This document shows positions 9,184-17,887 of a DNA stretch of 64,000 nt, one piece after another. Source of the stretch: Verrucomicrobiota bacterium (GTDB lineage Bacteria; Verrucomicrobiota; Verrucomicrobiia; Opitutales; Opitutaceae). The position numbers and the translations under genes were made by a program. The stretch lies in contig JAEYWP010000032.1 of NCBI GenBank assembly GCA_023428905.1, positions 248,001 through 312,000 on the forward strand, read 5' to 3'. Numbering within the stretch: the stretch's first letter is position 1; each line of letters begins with the position of its first letter. Below the pieces are notes generated by a model. The model saw nothing but the letters and a program-made list of their open reading frames with translations. It did not search any database and was not told the origin of the DNA.

Positions 9184-10016
9184 AGGAGGCTGCCCCCCTC
9201 GGGAACCGCGCCACCGGATCTCCCCTGCGCTCGCGGACCGAGCCGGCCATCCCCTACCGCCTCCCCGTCGGCCTGCGCGTGTGGCTGGCCGCGAAGGGAA
9301 TTTCCCTGGCGCTGCTCGCCGCCCGCGAGCCGGGCCTCAGCCTCGCCACCTACCTGGCGGTGGACCCGTGGTTGCTATGGAACATCGCCGTGCCGAGGGC
9401 GCGCGGTTTCGGCCCGGTCGCCTCGACCTTTCGCACGCCGCGCCCGGAAGTCTGGGTGACCATCGATGACGGCCCCGACCCCGCCACCACCCCGGAGGTG
9501 CTGGCGCTGCTGGAGCAACACCAGGCGCGCGCGACCTTTTTCCTGATCGGCCGCGAGGCGGAAAAACACCCGGACCTCGTGCGCGAGATTCTCCTCCGGG
9601 GCCACACCGTCGAGAATCACACCTGGTCACATTCCTGCTGGTCCTTCTGGTGCAGTGGTCCCAACCGGCTCCTCTCGGAGATCGATCGTTGCAACGCTGC
9701 ACTGGTGGCAGCCGGCGCCCCTCCGCCGCGATATTTTCGCATGCCCGTCGGTTTCAAAACGCCGTTTCTGCACCCGGCGGTCGCCCGCCGCGGGCTGGGA
9801 GTGGTGGCCTGGAGCGCACGCGGTTTCGATTGCACCTCCCACGCGGCGGCGGCGACCCAGCGGATCTTCCGGGGGCTGCGGCCCGGCGCCATCGTGCTCC
9901 TGCACCAGGGCCAGGCGGAAACCCGCCGGGTCGAGGTGGTTGCCCGCGTCCTCGAAGGACTGGCCGATCGCGGCCTCCGCCCCGTCATTCCGCCACCGGA
10001 AGCGCTGGTCTGGTAG
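9180..10016 (+). CDS. Polysaccharide deacetylase family protein (NodB domain)
   Basis: A 278-residue carbohydrate esterase 4-like protein. A hydrophobic N-terminal stretch (about 25-65) may anchor it. The NodB domain has motif 1 TIDDGPDPATTPEV (catalytic and metal aspartates), motif 2 HTVENHTWSH (metal histidines), a weaker motif 3 RMPVGFKTP, and the late LLHQG histidine. Relatives remove N-acetyl groups from peptidoglycan, chitin or exopolysaccharide; the substrate here is unknown. The start overlaps the AMP nucleosidase stop by four bases. Its 3' end overlaps the convergent P-type ATPase gene by 32 bases, so the two mRNAs are complementary at their tails. Confidence 0.85.
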   Translation: MKEAAPLGNRATGSPLRSRTEPAIPYRLPVGLRVWLAAKGISLALLAAREPGLSLATYLAVDPWLLWNIAVPRARGFGPVASTFRTPRPEVWVTIDDGPDPATTPEVLALLEQHQARATFFLIGREAEKHPDLVREILLRGHTVENHTWSHSCWSFWCSGPNRLLSEIDRCNAALVAAGAPPPRYFRMPVGFKTPFLHPAVARRGLGVVAWSARGFDCTSHAAAATQRIFRGLRPGAIVLLHQGQAETRRVEVVARVLEGLADRGLRPVIPPPEALVW

Positions 10017-12006
10017 GCGCCGGCACGTCGCGATGGGTGGAGCGTAACGCACGCACGGATACAAAAAGGCTGGATCCCACCATCAGGAAAGCGGCCGCGA
10101 TCGGATGGAGCAGCCCACCCGCCGCCAGCACCATCCCGACCGCGTTGTAGGTCGCGGCAAACAGCAGGTTCTGGCGGATCCCCGCGCGGGCCTCCCTCGC
10201 CACCTCGATCGCGGCGGGCAGCGCCCGCAGGTCGTCGCCCGCCAGCACCGCCATGGCGGAGGCGCGCGCGAGCTCGGTGCCGGAGCGGACCGCCACTGAG
10301 ACGGACGCCGCGCTCATCGCCGCTGCATCGTTGATGCCGTCTCCGACAAAGAGGACGGAACGGCCGGCGCGGAGCAGGGCGTCGACCCGCTGTTTTTTTT
10401 CCAGGGGGGTCATGCCTGGCGAGATCATGACATCGGAGACGGCCATGCGCCCCCCGATCGCGCGCCGCACCGCCGCCTCCGCCTGGTCGTCGCCACTCAG
10501 GACCTCCACTGCCACCCCGTGTGCACGGACCGCCGCCAGCGTCTCCACCAGGCCCTCGCGCCAGGACTCCTCCAGTTCGATCACCGCGGCATGGGCGCCG
10601 TCGATGTACACGTGCACCCGCTTGCCGGGGGTGGCGGGTCCGTCTGGCTCGTCGCCCCCCGCAGGATACCGACCACCCATCGTCCACTCCCCCACCGCCA
10701 CCTCCATCGGCACCCCCGCCGGATCCACCAGGCGGGCGAGCACGCCCGCCGCGGGGACGAGTTCCCGGCCACTCAGGCGGAAGCGCTCCGCCTCGGTCAC
10801 CGCCATTCGCAGCGCCCCCGCCACCGGGTGGGACAGCCCCTCCTCCGCCGTCGCCACCGCCGCCCTGAGCCATTCGGTGCGTCCAGAGAAGAGTGGCGAG
10901 GGGACCCAGGCGCGCACCAGCAGCCGGTCGGTCGAGAGGGTACCTGTCTTGTCGATACAGAGGACCTCCACCCCCGCGATCCGGTCGAGGAAGTCCGCGC
11001 TCCGCGCCACCAGGCCGAAGCGGGCGAGGCGCGCCAGTCCGCCCCACAAGGCAACCGGAGTGGCCAGGCCCATCGCGCACGGGCAGGCCACCAGCAGCAC
11101 CGCCATCGCGTTGAACAGCGCTCGGTCCCAGGTCGCTAGGCTGATCCAGACGAGGAAAGTTGCCCCGCTGACCCCGATCACCAGGGGCAGAAACCAGCGC
11201 ATCAGGCGATCGGCCTGCGCCTGCAACACGGAGGGCGCCAGCCGCGCCTGCTCCACCTCCGCGAGAATCCCGTCGAGCCGACGCGGCCCGCCCCGCGCGA
11301 CCAGTTCGAACGATCCGTCGACTGAATACGTGCCGGCCAGGAGCAAATCCCCCGGCCCCCGCACCACCGGCCGCCATTCCCCTGTCATGGCGGTCTCCTG
11401 CACGAACCCACGCCCCTGCCGCACCTCCCCGTCCACCCCGATGGCGTCGCCCGGGGCGATCCGCACCACCTCTCCCGCCGCCACCTCGCCGGGGCGACGG
11501 AGCACGGTCGTTCCGTCCGCCAACACCACGTGGCAGCGGTCAAATTGCTCGCGGGTCGCCCCCGCGGCGCGGAGGGCGGCGACGCGGCTGCGTGCGCCGA
11601 GCATTTTGCCCGCGGTGTGGACCACGATGAGGATGGCCACCACCTCGTAATAGACCGAACCGGTGCGGGTGAAGGTGCAGATCATCGAGCCGACCAGGGC
11701 GCCGATCAGGGTGACGAGGAAGAGCAGGTCGATGCTGATGCGACGCTCGCCCAGGGCATTTACCGCCGAACGCACCAGGTCGGAACCGAGGAAGACCAGG
11801 CTCGCGAGCGCGGCGCCCATGAGGATGCCATGCACCACCACATACGACCACCCCTCGATTTCGGACAGGTTGACCGCCAGGCTGAAGACCATCGCCTGGG
11901 CGGCCACTGCCAGGCCGGCACCGATGCGCAACCAGCCCCGGTCCAGCAGTCGCTGGTCGGCCTGCAGTCCGGGCTCGGCGCCGTTCTCCATCACCGCGTT
12001 GCTCAT
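9985..12006 (-). CDS. Copper-type (P1B) heavy-metal translocating ATPase without N-terminal metal-binding domain
   Basis: A 673-residue P1B ATPase. Diagnostic sites: the intramembrane CPC motif (LLVACPCAMGLATP), phosphorylation site DKTGTLS, nucleotide-domain SHPVAGAL, hinge GDGINDAAAM, and C-terminal helices with YN (TYNAVGMVLA) and MxxSS (FLMVGSSLF), a combination typical of copper ATPases. The actuator loop reads TGEW rather than the usual TGES. No CxxC heavy-metal-associated domain precedes the first helix. I use the ATG at 12006; a TTG at 12063 would overlap the previous gene. The neighbouring SCO gene and oxidase operon suggest FixI/CtpA-like copper export for oxidase metallation rather than detoxification. 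Confidence 0.88.
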   Translation of the reverse strand: MSNAVMENGAEPGLQADQRLLDRGWLRIGAGLAVAAQAMVFSLAVNLSEIEGWSYVVVHGILMGAALASLVFLGSDLVRSAVNALGERRISIDLLFLVTLIGALVGSMICTFTRTGSVYYEVVAILIVVHTAGKMLGARSRVAALRAAGATREQFDRCHVVLADGTTVLRRPGEVAAGEVVRIAPGDAIGVDGEVRQGRGFVQETAMTGEWRPVVRGPGDLLLAGTYSVDGSFELVARGGPRRLDGILAEVEQARLAPSVLQAQADRLMRWFLPLVIGVSGATFLVWISLATWDRALFNAMAVLLVACPCAMGLATPVALWGGLARLARFGLVARSADFLDRIAGVEVLCIDKTGTLSTDRLLVRAWVPSPLFSGRTEWLRAAVATAEEGLSHPVAGALRMAVTEAERFRLSGRELVPAAGVLARLVDPAGVPMEVAVGEWTMGGRYPAGGDEPDGPATPGKRVHVYIDGAHAAVIELEESWREGLVETLAAVRAHGVAVEVLSGDDQAEAAVRRAIGGRMAVSDVMISPGMTPLEKKQRVDALLRAGRSVLFVGDGINDAAAMSAASVSVAVRSGTELARASAMAVLAGDDLRALPAAIEVAREARAGIRQNLLFAATYNAVGMVLAAGGLLHPIAAAFLMVGSSLFVSVRALRSTHRDVPAPTRPALPVAE

Positions 12007-12046
12007 GGCGTGGGGAGTGCGGGCGCGGGATGGCCAGGGGCGACCC

Positions 12047-12985
12047 TCACGTGGCGACGTCAAACCAGAACGGGGCGTAGAGGTCGCGCCCCGCTATCTG
12101 CACCTGGGCCCAGATCACATACCGCCCGGCCTTGGGAATGGTGACCTGGAATACGAGTTCGCGCGGGATCTCACCTGGCGGCAGCTCTGCTAGGTTGCCG
12201 GGATGCAGGTGGGCAAAGCCGCTGCGTTCCGCATCCACCGCCACCAGGTGCGCGAGGGCATCCATGACCGGCTCAAGCGGCGCAGGGCTGCCGTCCTTGC
12301 GGCTGACGCGAAAACGAAACTCCGCCTGCGTCTGCGCACGCACCGGAAGGCTGCCGGCCTCGAGCGTGAACGCGTATCCTTCACTCGCATACGTCAGGGT
12401 GCGGTCTTCGCCAGCGCTCGCCGGAGGCGCGCCCGCCTCCCGGGTCTCCGCGCCTCCGGCGATGGCGGCTGCGGGCGCCGAAACCGTCAAGTCGGCGCTG
12501 GCATAGAGCCCCCGCGCCGTGGCGGCGGGGGTGAAATCCGCAAATACGCGATACGTACCCGCACGCCGCGGCGTATAACGAAAGATCCAGCTCCCCGGGA
12601 CAGGTCCCGGCTCGGGATGGACATGTTGGTAATCCTGCAGCTCCGGATCCAGGAGGAGGAGGTGGAGGGGGCGGGTGTGGGTGACCAGCAGGTCGGCCGG
12701 GGCGATCGGTTTGCCACTCGAGGTCACGAGCGTGGCCGTGACCTCCACCGGCTGCCCGGAGACCACCCCGCCCGCCGGGGTGTCAACCGTCAGGGTCACG
12801 GGTGAGCGCACCGCGACCACCGGGATGAACTGCGGGTTGGAGGGGTCGCAGAACTCGATGGTGTTGCCGCCACTCACCCGAAAGTCGTTGTGACTGAGAT
12901 TCGTCCCCGTAGGGAGCTGACGGATACCCAGGTAGAGGCCGGCCGCGGCCAGGGTGATCAGGACGATCTGCGCACGCGGGCTCAT
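12047..12985 (-). CDS. Secreted or membrane-anchored protein with two HxHP domains (YtkA/FixH-like)
   Basis: A 312-residue protein of unassigned function. It begins with one hydrophobic segment (IVLITLAAAGLYLGI), so it is exported and probably tethered. Two Ig-like beta domains each contain an HxHP motif: YQHVHPEPGP near residue 120 and FAHLHPGNL near 255. An isolated cysteine sits in IEFCDPSN. Similar HxHP beta domains occur near copper-handling genes in other bacteria, so periplasmic copper binding is a reasonable inference. It is sandwiched between the copper ATPase and the SCO gene, overlapping the latter by four bases, and should be translated with it. Confidence 0.65.
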   Translation of the reverse strand: MSPRAQIVLITLAAAGLYLGIRQLPTGTNLSHNDFRVSGGNTIEFCDPSNPQFIPVVAVRSPVTLTVDTPAGGVVSGQPVEVTATLVTSSGKPIAPADLLVTHTRPLHLLLLDPELQDYQHVHPEPGPVPGSWIFRYTPRRAGTYRVFADFTPAATARGLYASADLTVSAPAAAIAGGAETREAGAPPASAGEDRTLTYASEGYAFTLEAGSLPVRAQTQAEFRFRVSRKDGSPAPLEPVMDALAHLVAVDAERSGFAHLHPGNLAELPPGEIPRELVFQVTIPKAGRYVIWAQVQIAGRDLYAPFWFDVAT

Positions 12986-13884
12986 CCCTTCTTCAATTTG
13001 CCGAGGAAGGTGCCCGTTTCCCAGCGCGAGCCATCCTCGCGGTGGACGATGCGGCCATTCTCGTCGATCAGCACGGTGGTGAGGGTATGGTTGAGGAGGT
13101 CACCCTCGAAATTGACCAGGACGCCGAAGCTGGAGAGCAGGCTCTTGATCGCCGTTTCCGGCCCGGTGAGCAGGCTGAAATTGCCTGTGTCGATGCCGCG
13201 GGTGATGGCGTAGGTCTTCAGCACCCCCGGCGTGTCATAGGTGGGATCGAGCGAGATCGAGACGAGTTCGAGATTCTTCACCCCGGCCTCCGCCGCCTCG
13301 CGCTGGAGCTGTTGGAAACGGGCCACCGCGGCGGGGCACATCGTCGGGACCGGGCATCGGGTGAAGATGAAGTTGAGGACAATCTGTTTGCCGCGAAACC
13401 GTGCACTTTCAACCACCTCCCCATCCTGGTTGTAGAGGGCAAACGTCGGCGCGTCCTGTCCGACTTCGCGGTAGGCGTTTTTGCCCCGGGTGACGGTGTC
13501 CTGGGTGAGCGTTTTGGCGGCGGCATCCACCGCCGTGACCTTCGCCGGATCCTCGATCCAGAGCTTCTCGAGGCGAAATTCGCCGTCTCCCGCGGTCACC
13601 AATTCGGCGCGAATTTTCTGTCCCTTGGCGGCGAGGGCGGCGTCGCCGGCGGACACGGAAAACTCCATGGTCATGGCCGGCATGTAGCCGGGGATCTCAT
13701 CGTGGCGCACCTTGAGGATGTTGGTCTGCGTATCCACCGCCATGACCACGCCGGTCAGGGGGTGCCGCTCCTCCTTCGGTCCCTCGGCCTGCGCCTTTTT
13801 CCCACAGCCAGTCGCCGTGCACAGCGCGAGCGCGGTCAGGCAGAGGAGAAGGAAACGGGGCAAGGTCCGCAGCGCGTGGCTCAT
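12982..13884 (-). CDS. CusF-SCO1/SenC fusion lipoprotein, oxidase copper chaperone
   Basis: A 300-residue exported protein with a signal peptide and a probable lipid-anchored cysteine at residue 27 (ATGC). Residues 40-110 resemble a CusF-like copper domain (GVVMAVDTQ, then PAMTMEF). Residues 130-300 are a SCO thioredoxin fold, with cysteines at 177 and 183 (FTRCPVPTMCP) and the copper histidine at 266 (LLNHTLTTV). The family usually has CX3C; here the spacing is CX5C. SCO proteins load the CuA site of cytochrome oxidase, and this gene lies back to back with the caa3 operon, separated by 77 bases. It is first of a three-gene copper operon. Confidence 0.88.
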   Translation of the reverse strand: MSHALRTLPRFLLLCLTALALCTATGCGKKAQAEGPKEERHPLTGVVMAVDTQTNILKVRHDEIPGYMPAMTMEFSVSAGDAALAAKGQKIRAELVTAGDGEFRLEKLWIEDPAKVTAVDAAAKTLTQDTVTRGKNAYREVGQDAPTFALYNQDGEVVESARFRGKQIVLNFIFTRCPVPTMCPAAVARFQQLQREAAEAGVKNLELVSISLDPTYDTPGVLKTYAITRGIDTGNFSLLTGPETAIKSLLSSFGVLVNFEGDLLNHTLTTVLIDENGRIVHREDGSRWETGTFLGKLKKG

Positions 13885-13961
13885 TCCCTACGGATTTGCC
13901 GGTGGAAAGATTTGTCAAAGCGATTGCAGGTCGTACGGTGCCGCGCTTTTTTCCCGCAGTC

Positions 13962-15005
13962 ATGAGCCCGTCCGCGCCATCGCCCGCTTCTCCCACCTAC
14001 CAACCGGGCCTCGCCTGGTTCGCCGCGTTGGGCAGCGCATGGGTTTTTGTGCTGGTCGTGCTGGGCGCGTTCACCACCAGCATTGGGGCGGGGATGGCAT
14101 TCCCCGACTGGCCGTTATCCAACGGGTCGATCAACCCGAAAGGCTGGCTGACGGACCTCGCGATGTTTGCGGAACACTCCCACCGCCTCTCCGGCGCCAC
14201 CATGGGCCTGCTTACAATCGGCCTCGCAGTGTGGCTGCAACTGCGGGAAACGCGACGCTGGTTGCGGTGGCTCGGCTGGGCTGCGCTGTTGATCGTGATC
14301 ATCCAGGGTGTGATCGGTGGACAACGGGTGCGCCTCGATGCCTGGCACCTGGGGGGGATGGAAATGAGCGTGGGTCAGCTCCTGCGGATACCGCACGGGA
14401 TCCTGGCCCAAGTGTTTGTGATGGTCCTTTTTGCCATCGCGGCCGGGCTTTCCCGAGCCTGGCTGCAGGCACCGGCAACACAGTTTTCGGTGGGACGCGG
14501 CGTGCGCCGTCTCGGCCTGGCCTGCACCGTGCTGGTGCTGGTCCAGCTCGTGATCGCCGCCACCATGCGCCACCAGGGCGCGGGTCTGGCAATTCCCACG
14601 TTTCCGCTGACGCCAGACGGAGGGCTGGTGCCCAGCCGGTGGGATGGGGGCGTGGCGATCCATTTCGCGCACCGCGGCATGGCGGTGGTCCTGACCGTAA
14701 TCTTGGTCTGGTTTGCGGCCGCGGTGTGGAAAGTGCGCGCCTCGGAGACGATGAACCGGCTGGCTGCCGTGGTCGTTGCGCTGCTCGTGATGCAGGTGGG
14801 GCTCGGTGCCTCTGTCATCTGGTCGGTGCGCGATCCCTACTACACGACCGCCCACGTGGTGGTCGGAGCCTCCCTGCTCGGGGCCACGTTCTTGCTGACC
14901 TGGTTTGCGCACCGCAACGCGATCGCGGGCGCCAACCCGGCGCTCCCGACCCCGGTCCCCCGCGCCAGCGGCCCCAGCCGAAGCTCGTCAATCTCCGTCG
15001 GATGA
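13962..15005 (+). CDS. ctaA: Heme A synthase (CtaA/COX15 family)
   Basis: Oxidises the heme O methyl group to the formyl of heme A for aa3-type oxidases. The 347-residue polytopic protein has the four family histidine sites: EHSHRLSG, IPHGILAQV, FAHRGMAVV and TTAHVVVGA, each in a predicted helix, arranged as two four-helix halves. I take the ATG at 13962, since the sequence encoded upstream is polar and falls in the divergent promoter gap. Its stop overlaps the ctaB start (ATGA), so heme O and heme A synthesis are translationally coupled. Confidence 0.93.
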   Translation: MSPSAPSPASPTYQPGLAWFAALGSAWVFVLVVLGAFTTSIGAGMAFPDWPLSNGSINPKGWLTDLAMFAEHSHRLSGATMGLLTIGLAVWLQLRETRRWLRWLGWAALLIVIIQGVIGGQRVRLDAWHLGGMEMSVGQLLRIPHGILAQVFVMVLFAIAAGLSRAWLQAPATQFSVGRGVRRLGLACTVLVLVQLVIAATMRHQGAGLAIPTFPLTPDGGLVPSRWDGGVAIHFAHRGMAVVLTVILVWFAAAVWKVRASETMNRLAAVVVALLVMQVGLGASVIWSVRDPYYTTAHVVVGASLLGATFLLTWFAHRNAIAGANPALPTPVPRASGPSRSSSISVG

Positions 15006-15925
15006 GCCAGCCTGCCCGTGCCATGAGCGACACCGGAGCGGGGGATCCACCGCCATCCACCGCCCGTTTTGCCGATTACCTCGAGTTGACCAAACCGCGG
15101 CTGAGCCTGCTGTCGGTCATCACCGCGGTGGTGGGCTACTTTGCCGCTCTGCCCGCCTGGCACCTCGGGACCTTTGTTTTTATGCTGCTCGGCACCTCTC
15201 TCTGCGCGGCCGGAGTGGCAGCCCTCAACCAGTGGATGGAGAGCGACACGGACGCGCGGATGAAACGCACGGCGACCCGGCCCATCCCGGCGGGGAAGAT
15301 CCCCACCGGTTCCGCGTTTGTCCTGGGCTGGGCCTGCTGCTGCCTGGGACTCGCCCTTCTGTTTGCCAAAGTGAACGGGCTCGCGGCCGGATTCGCACTC
15401 GCCACGATCGTGAGTTACCTCGCCTGCTACACCCCCGCGAAACGCTGGTCGCGGTGGTCCACCGAAATCGGCGCCGTCGCCGGTGCTTTCCCGCCACTGA
15501 TCGGCTGGGCCGCCAGCGGGCGACACGACCCCGTGTTGGGCTGGGTGCTCTTCGGTATCCTGCTCTTCTGGCAGGTGCCCCATTTTATGGCCATCGGGTG
15601 GATCTACCGCCGCGATTACGACGCCGTTCACTTTCCCATGTTGCCCGTGCGTGACGAGAGCGGGGCCAAGGTCGCGCGCTGGTCCATGATCAACACGTTG
15701 GCAGCGGTGGTGGTTTCCGCCCTCCCCTCGCTTTATCATCTCACCTCGCCGTATTACGCTGCACTCACCGGCGTGCTTGGCCTGTGGTTTGTCGGTCGCG
15801 CCGTGTCCTTCATGAGGCCGGTCAGTCGAGAGTATTCGGCCCGCCGGCTTTTCCTCGCCTCCGTCAGCTGGCTGCCCCTTCAGTTGCTTGCGCTTGTGGC
15901 TGACCGCTGGATCTTCCGGGGATGA
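15002..15925 (+). CDS. ctaB: Protoheme IX farnesyltransferase (heme O synthase)
   Basis: Adds a farnesyl group to protoheme to make heme O, the substrate of CtaA. UbiA-superfamily membrane protein of 307 residues. The first prenyl-binding Asp-rich motif is NQWMESDTDARMKRTATRP and the second is in IYRRDYDAVHFPMLP. KPRLSLLSVIT near the N-terminus is also typical. A second in-frame ATG at 15023 is a possible start. It overlaps both ctaA and the downstream DUF420 gene by four bases each. Confidence 0.94.
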   Translation: MSQPARAMSDTGAGDPPPSTARFADYLELTKPRLSLLSVITAVVGYFAALPAWHLGTFVFMLLGTSLCAAGVAALNQWMESDTDARMKRTATRPIPAGKIPTGSAFVLGWACCCLGLALLFAKVNGLAAGFALATIVSYLACYTPAKRWSRWSTEIGAVAGAFPPLIGWAASGRHDPVLGWVLFGILLFWQVPHFMAIGWIYRRDYDAVHFPMLPVRDESGAKVARWSMINTLAAVVVSALPSLYHLTSPYYAALTGVLGLWFVGRAVSFMRPVSREYSARRLFLASVSWLPLQLLALVADRWIFRG

Positions 15926-16359
15926 CGGTCCAGGACATCCCCGCGTTCAACGCCGCGCTCAACGGGCTTGCCACCCTGCTGATGACGGCCGGCTTCCTCT
16001 TTATCCTTCGGAAGAACATCACGGCCCATCGCACCTGCATGCTGTCCGCCGGGGTGGTATCTGCGGTCTTCCTGGTGGGTTATGTGCTGCACAAGGTGCT
16101 CGTCCGCGGAGTCCACACCCCATTCGGCGGCGAGGGCGCGATCCGCACGGTCTATTTCGTGATGCTTGCAACGCACATCGTGCTGGCGATGGCCATCGCG
16201 TTCCTTGTCCCCCGGACCTTCCACCTTGCACTCACGGGCCAGTTTGAGCGCCACCGCCGCTGGGCCCGCTGGACGTTTCCCATTTGGTACTACGTCAGCA
16301 TCACGGGCGTCCTGGTGTATTTTTTCCTCTACCGCTGGTGGCCGGCCACGGCGACCTGA
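15922..16359 (+). CDS. DUF420 membrane protein (CtaM/YozB-like oxidase factor)
   Basis: A 145-residue, four-helix membrane protein of the DUF420 family. Conserved histidines lie in LRKNITAHRTCML, GYVLHKVLV, ATHIVLAM and ERHRRWARW. DUF420 proteins of Firmicutes (CtaM in Staphylococcus aureus) are needed for heme A-containing oxidase activity. Translational overlap with ctaB and position just before the oxidase subunits support the same role here. The exact biochemical step is unknown. Confidence 0.82.
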   Translation: MTVQDIPAFNAALNGLATLLMTAGFLFILRKNITAHRTCMLSAGVVSAVFLVGYVLHKVLVRGVHTPFGGEGAIRTVYFVMLATHIVLAMAIAFLVPRTFHLALTGQFERHRRWARWTFPIWYYVSITGVLVYFFLYRWWPATAT

Positions 16360-16586
16360 GCGGTTCTGGCAAGGTTAAGTAACGCGGCCGCGCGGCTAAC
16401 TCACCTCGACGGCGCGGTGCGCGGATTGGGCTGATCTAATACCGGACGCAACCGGTGCCCGACAGCGTTTTATACCCGTCATTACGACTGGTTTTAAATC
16501 TTGTCATGCCTAGCTGTATTCGGAGGCTCCCCCTTTGGTGTGCGCAGATCTTGTCTGCGACTCATCATCCTTTGCCCACCCTCACC

Positions 16587-17870
16587 ATGCGTGTTTCGTC
16601 GCTTCGTTCGTTCGCAAGACGTGTTTTTCCCGCTCTGGCCGTGGCCGCCATGCCCCTCCTTTTTGGTGGCTGGATGTGGATGGACGGGCCGCAATCGACC
16701 CTCGTCTCGGACGGCCCGGTCGCCCGTGAGCAGGGCAAGGTGTTTTTTGTCACTGTCTGGGTCACGCTCGCGATCTTCATCATCGTCGCGGCCGTCCTCG
16801 CCTATGCGACCTTGAAATTCAAGGCCCGCAGCAGCGCGGACGAACACGCAAAGCCCCCCGAGCAGAGCCACGGCAATCCGCTGGTTGAGCTTTCGCTGAT
16901 CGGCGCGTCGGTCCTGGCCCTCGTTATCATCGCCGTCCCCACCCTGCGGGTGATCTGGTATTCGTACGACGTGCCGGAGGCGGAGCGCGACCGCATGTAC
17001 GAAGTGACCGCGACGGGCTACCAGTGGTGGTTCCGCTTTGAATACCCGAACGAGAAGATCGACGGCACCAACACCCTGGTGGCGGCCAACGAGCTCGTGA
17101 TTCCTGCGGGTCGCCCGGTGCGCGTGAATCTCCGCACCGTCGATGTGATCCACAGCTTCTGGGTCCCGCGTCTCGCCGGGAAGGTGGACATGATTCCCAA
17201 CCGCGCGAACAAGCTCTGGCTCCAGGCCGACAAGCCGGGTTATTTCTGGGGGCAGTGCGCCGAATTCTGCGGCGAGTCGCACGCCGTGATGCGCTTCCGT
17301 GTCGTGGCCCTGGACGAGAAGGACTTTGCCGCGTGGGTGGCCAATCAAAAGGCGCCCGCCCGCACTATCGAGGCGTCACCGGCCGTCGCCGCCGCGGAGA
17401 CCCCCAAGGCGGAATTCGCCAGTTACTCCATCGAGCCGAAGCGTCGCAACGCTCCCGGCTACACCGACACCTTCGACGCCGACCCGTTTGCGAGCTGGGC
17501 CAGGCAGCAACAGCCGGATGCGGACGAGGACGGACGGCTGGTGGCTCGCGGCCGCGAGCTGTTTAAGGAAAAGACCTGCATCAACTGCCACGCGGTGCGC
17601 GGCCACGAGGGTGTGGGCGTCACGGCGCCGGACCTGACCCACATCGGCAGCCGCACCACGATTGCCGCCGGCCTGCTCGAGAACACGAAGGAGAACCTGC
17701 ACCGGTGGCTGACGGACCCGAACAACGTCAAACCCGGCAACAAGATGTACTTTGGTGTCGGCGCGATGGCCGGCTACATGCGCCGCGAAGGCGAGGGCTG
17801 GGTCACCAACTTCACCGTCAATGACGAGGAGGCACGTGCTCTCGTGGCCTACCTGCACAGCCTCAAGTAA
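16587..17870 (+). CDS. ctaC: Cytochrome caa3 oxidase subunit II with fused cytochrome c domain
   Basis: Electron-entry subunit. From the ATG at 16587 the protein has 427 residues: an N-terminal hydrophobic/signal helix (12-30), two transmembrane helices (about 50-75 and 103-125), and a periplasmic cupredoxin with CuA ligands H189, C224, E226, C228, H232 and M235 (WGQCAEFCGESHAVM). A cytochrome c domain follows with heme site CINCH at 331-335 and candidate axial methionines near 387-398. The fusion defines the caa3 subtype. The earlier in-frame start at 16455 adds an implausible leader. Confidence 0.95.
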   Translation: MRVSSLRSFARRVFPALAVAAMPLLFGGWMWMDGPQSTLVSDGPVAREQGKVFFVTVWVTLAIFIIVAAVLAYATLKFKARSSADEHAKPPEQSHGNPLVELSLIGASVLALVIIAVPTLRVIWYSYDVPEAERDRMYEVTATGYQWWFRFEYPNEKIDGTNTLVAANELVIPAGRPVRVNLRTVDVIHSFWVPRLAGKVDMIPNRANKLWLQADKPGYFWGQCAEFCGESHAVMRFRVVALDEKDFAAWVANQKAPARTIEASPAVAAAETPKAEFASYSIEPKRRNAPGYTDTFDADPFASWARQQQPDADEDGRLVARGRELFKEKTCINCHAVRGHEGVGVTAPDLTHIGSRTTIAAGLLENTKENLHRWLTDPNNVKPGNKMYFGVGAMAGYMRREGEGWVTNFTVNDEEARALVAYLHSLK

Positions 17871-17887
17871 TCCCCTTTAACCTGCAC

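Noticed and set aside
9617..11377. A 586-codon minus-strand frame
   Set aside because: It is another frame of the copper ATPase gene. The product is Gly/Ala/Arg low-complexity and the true frame has all P-ATPase motifs.
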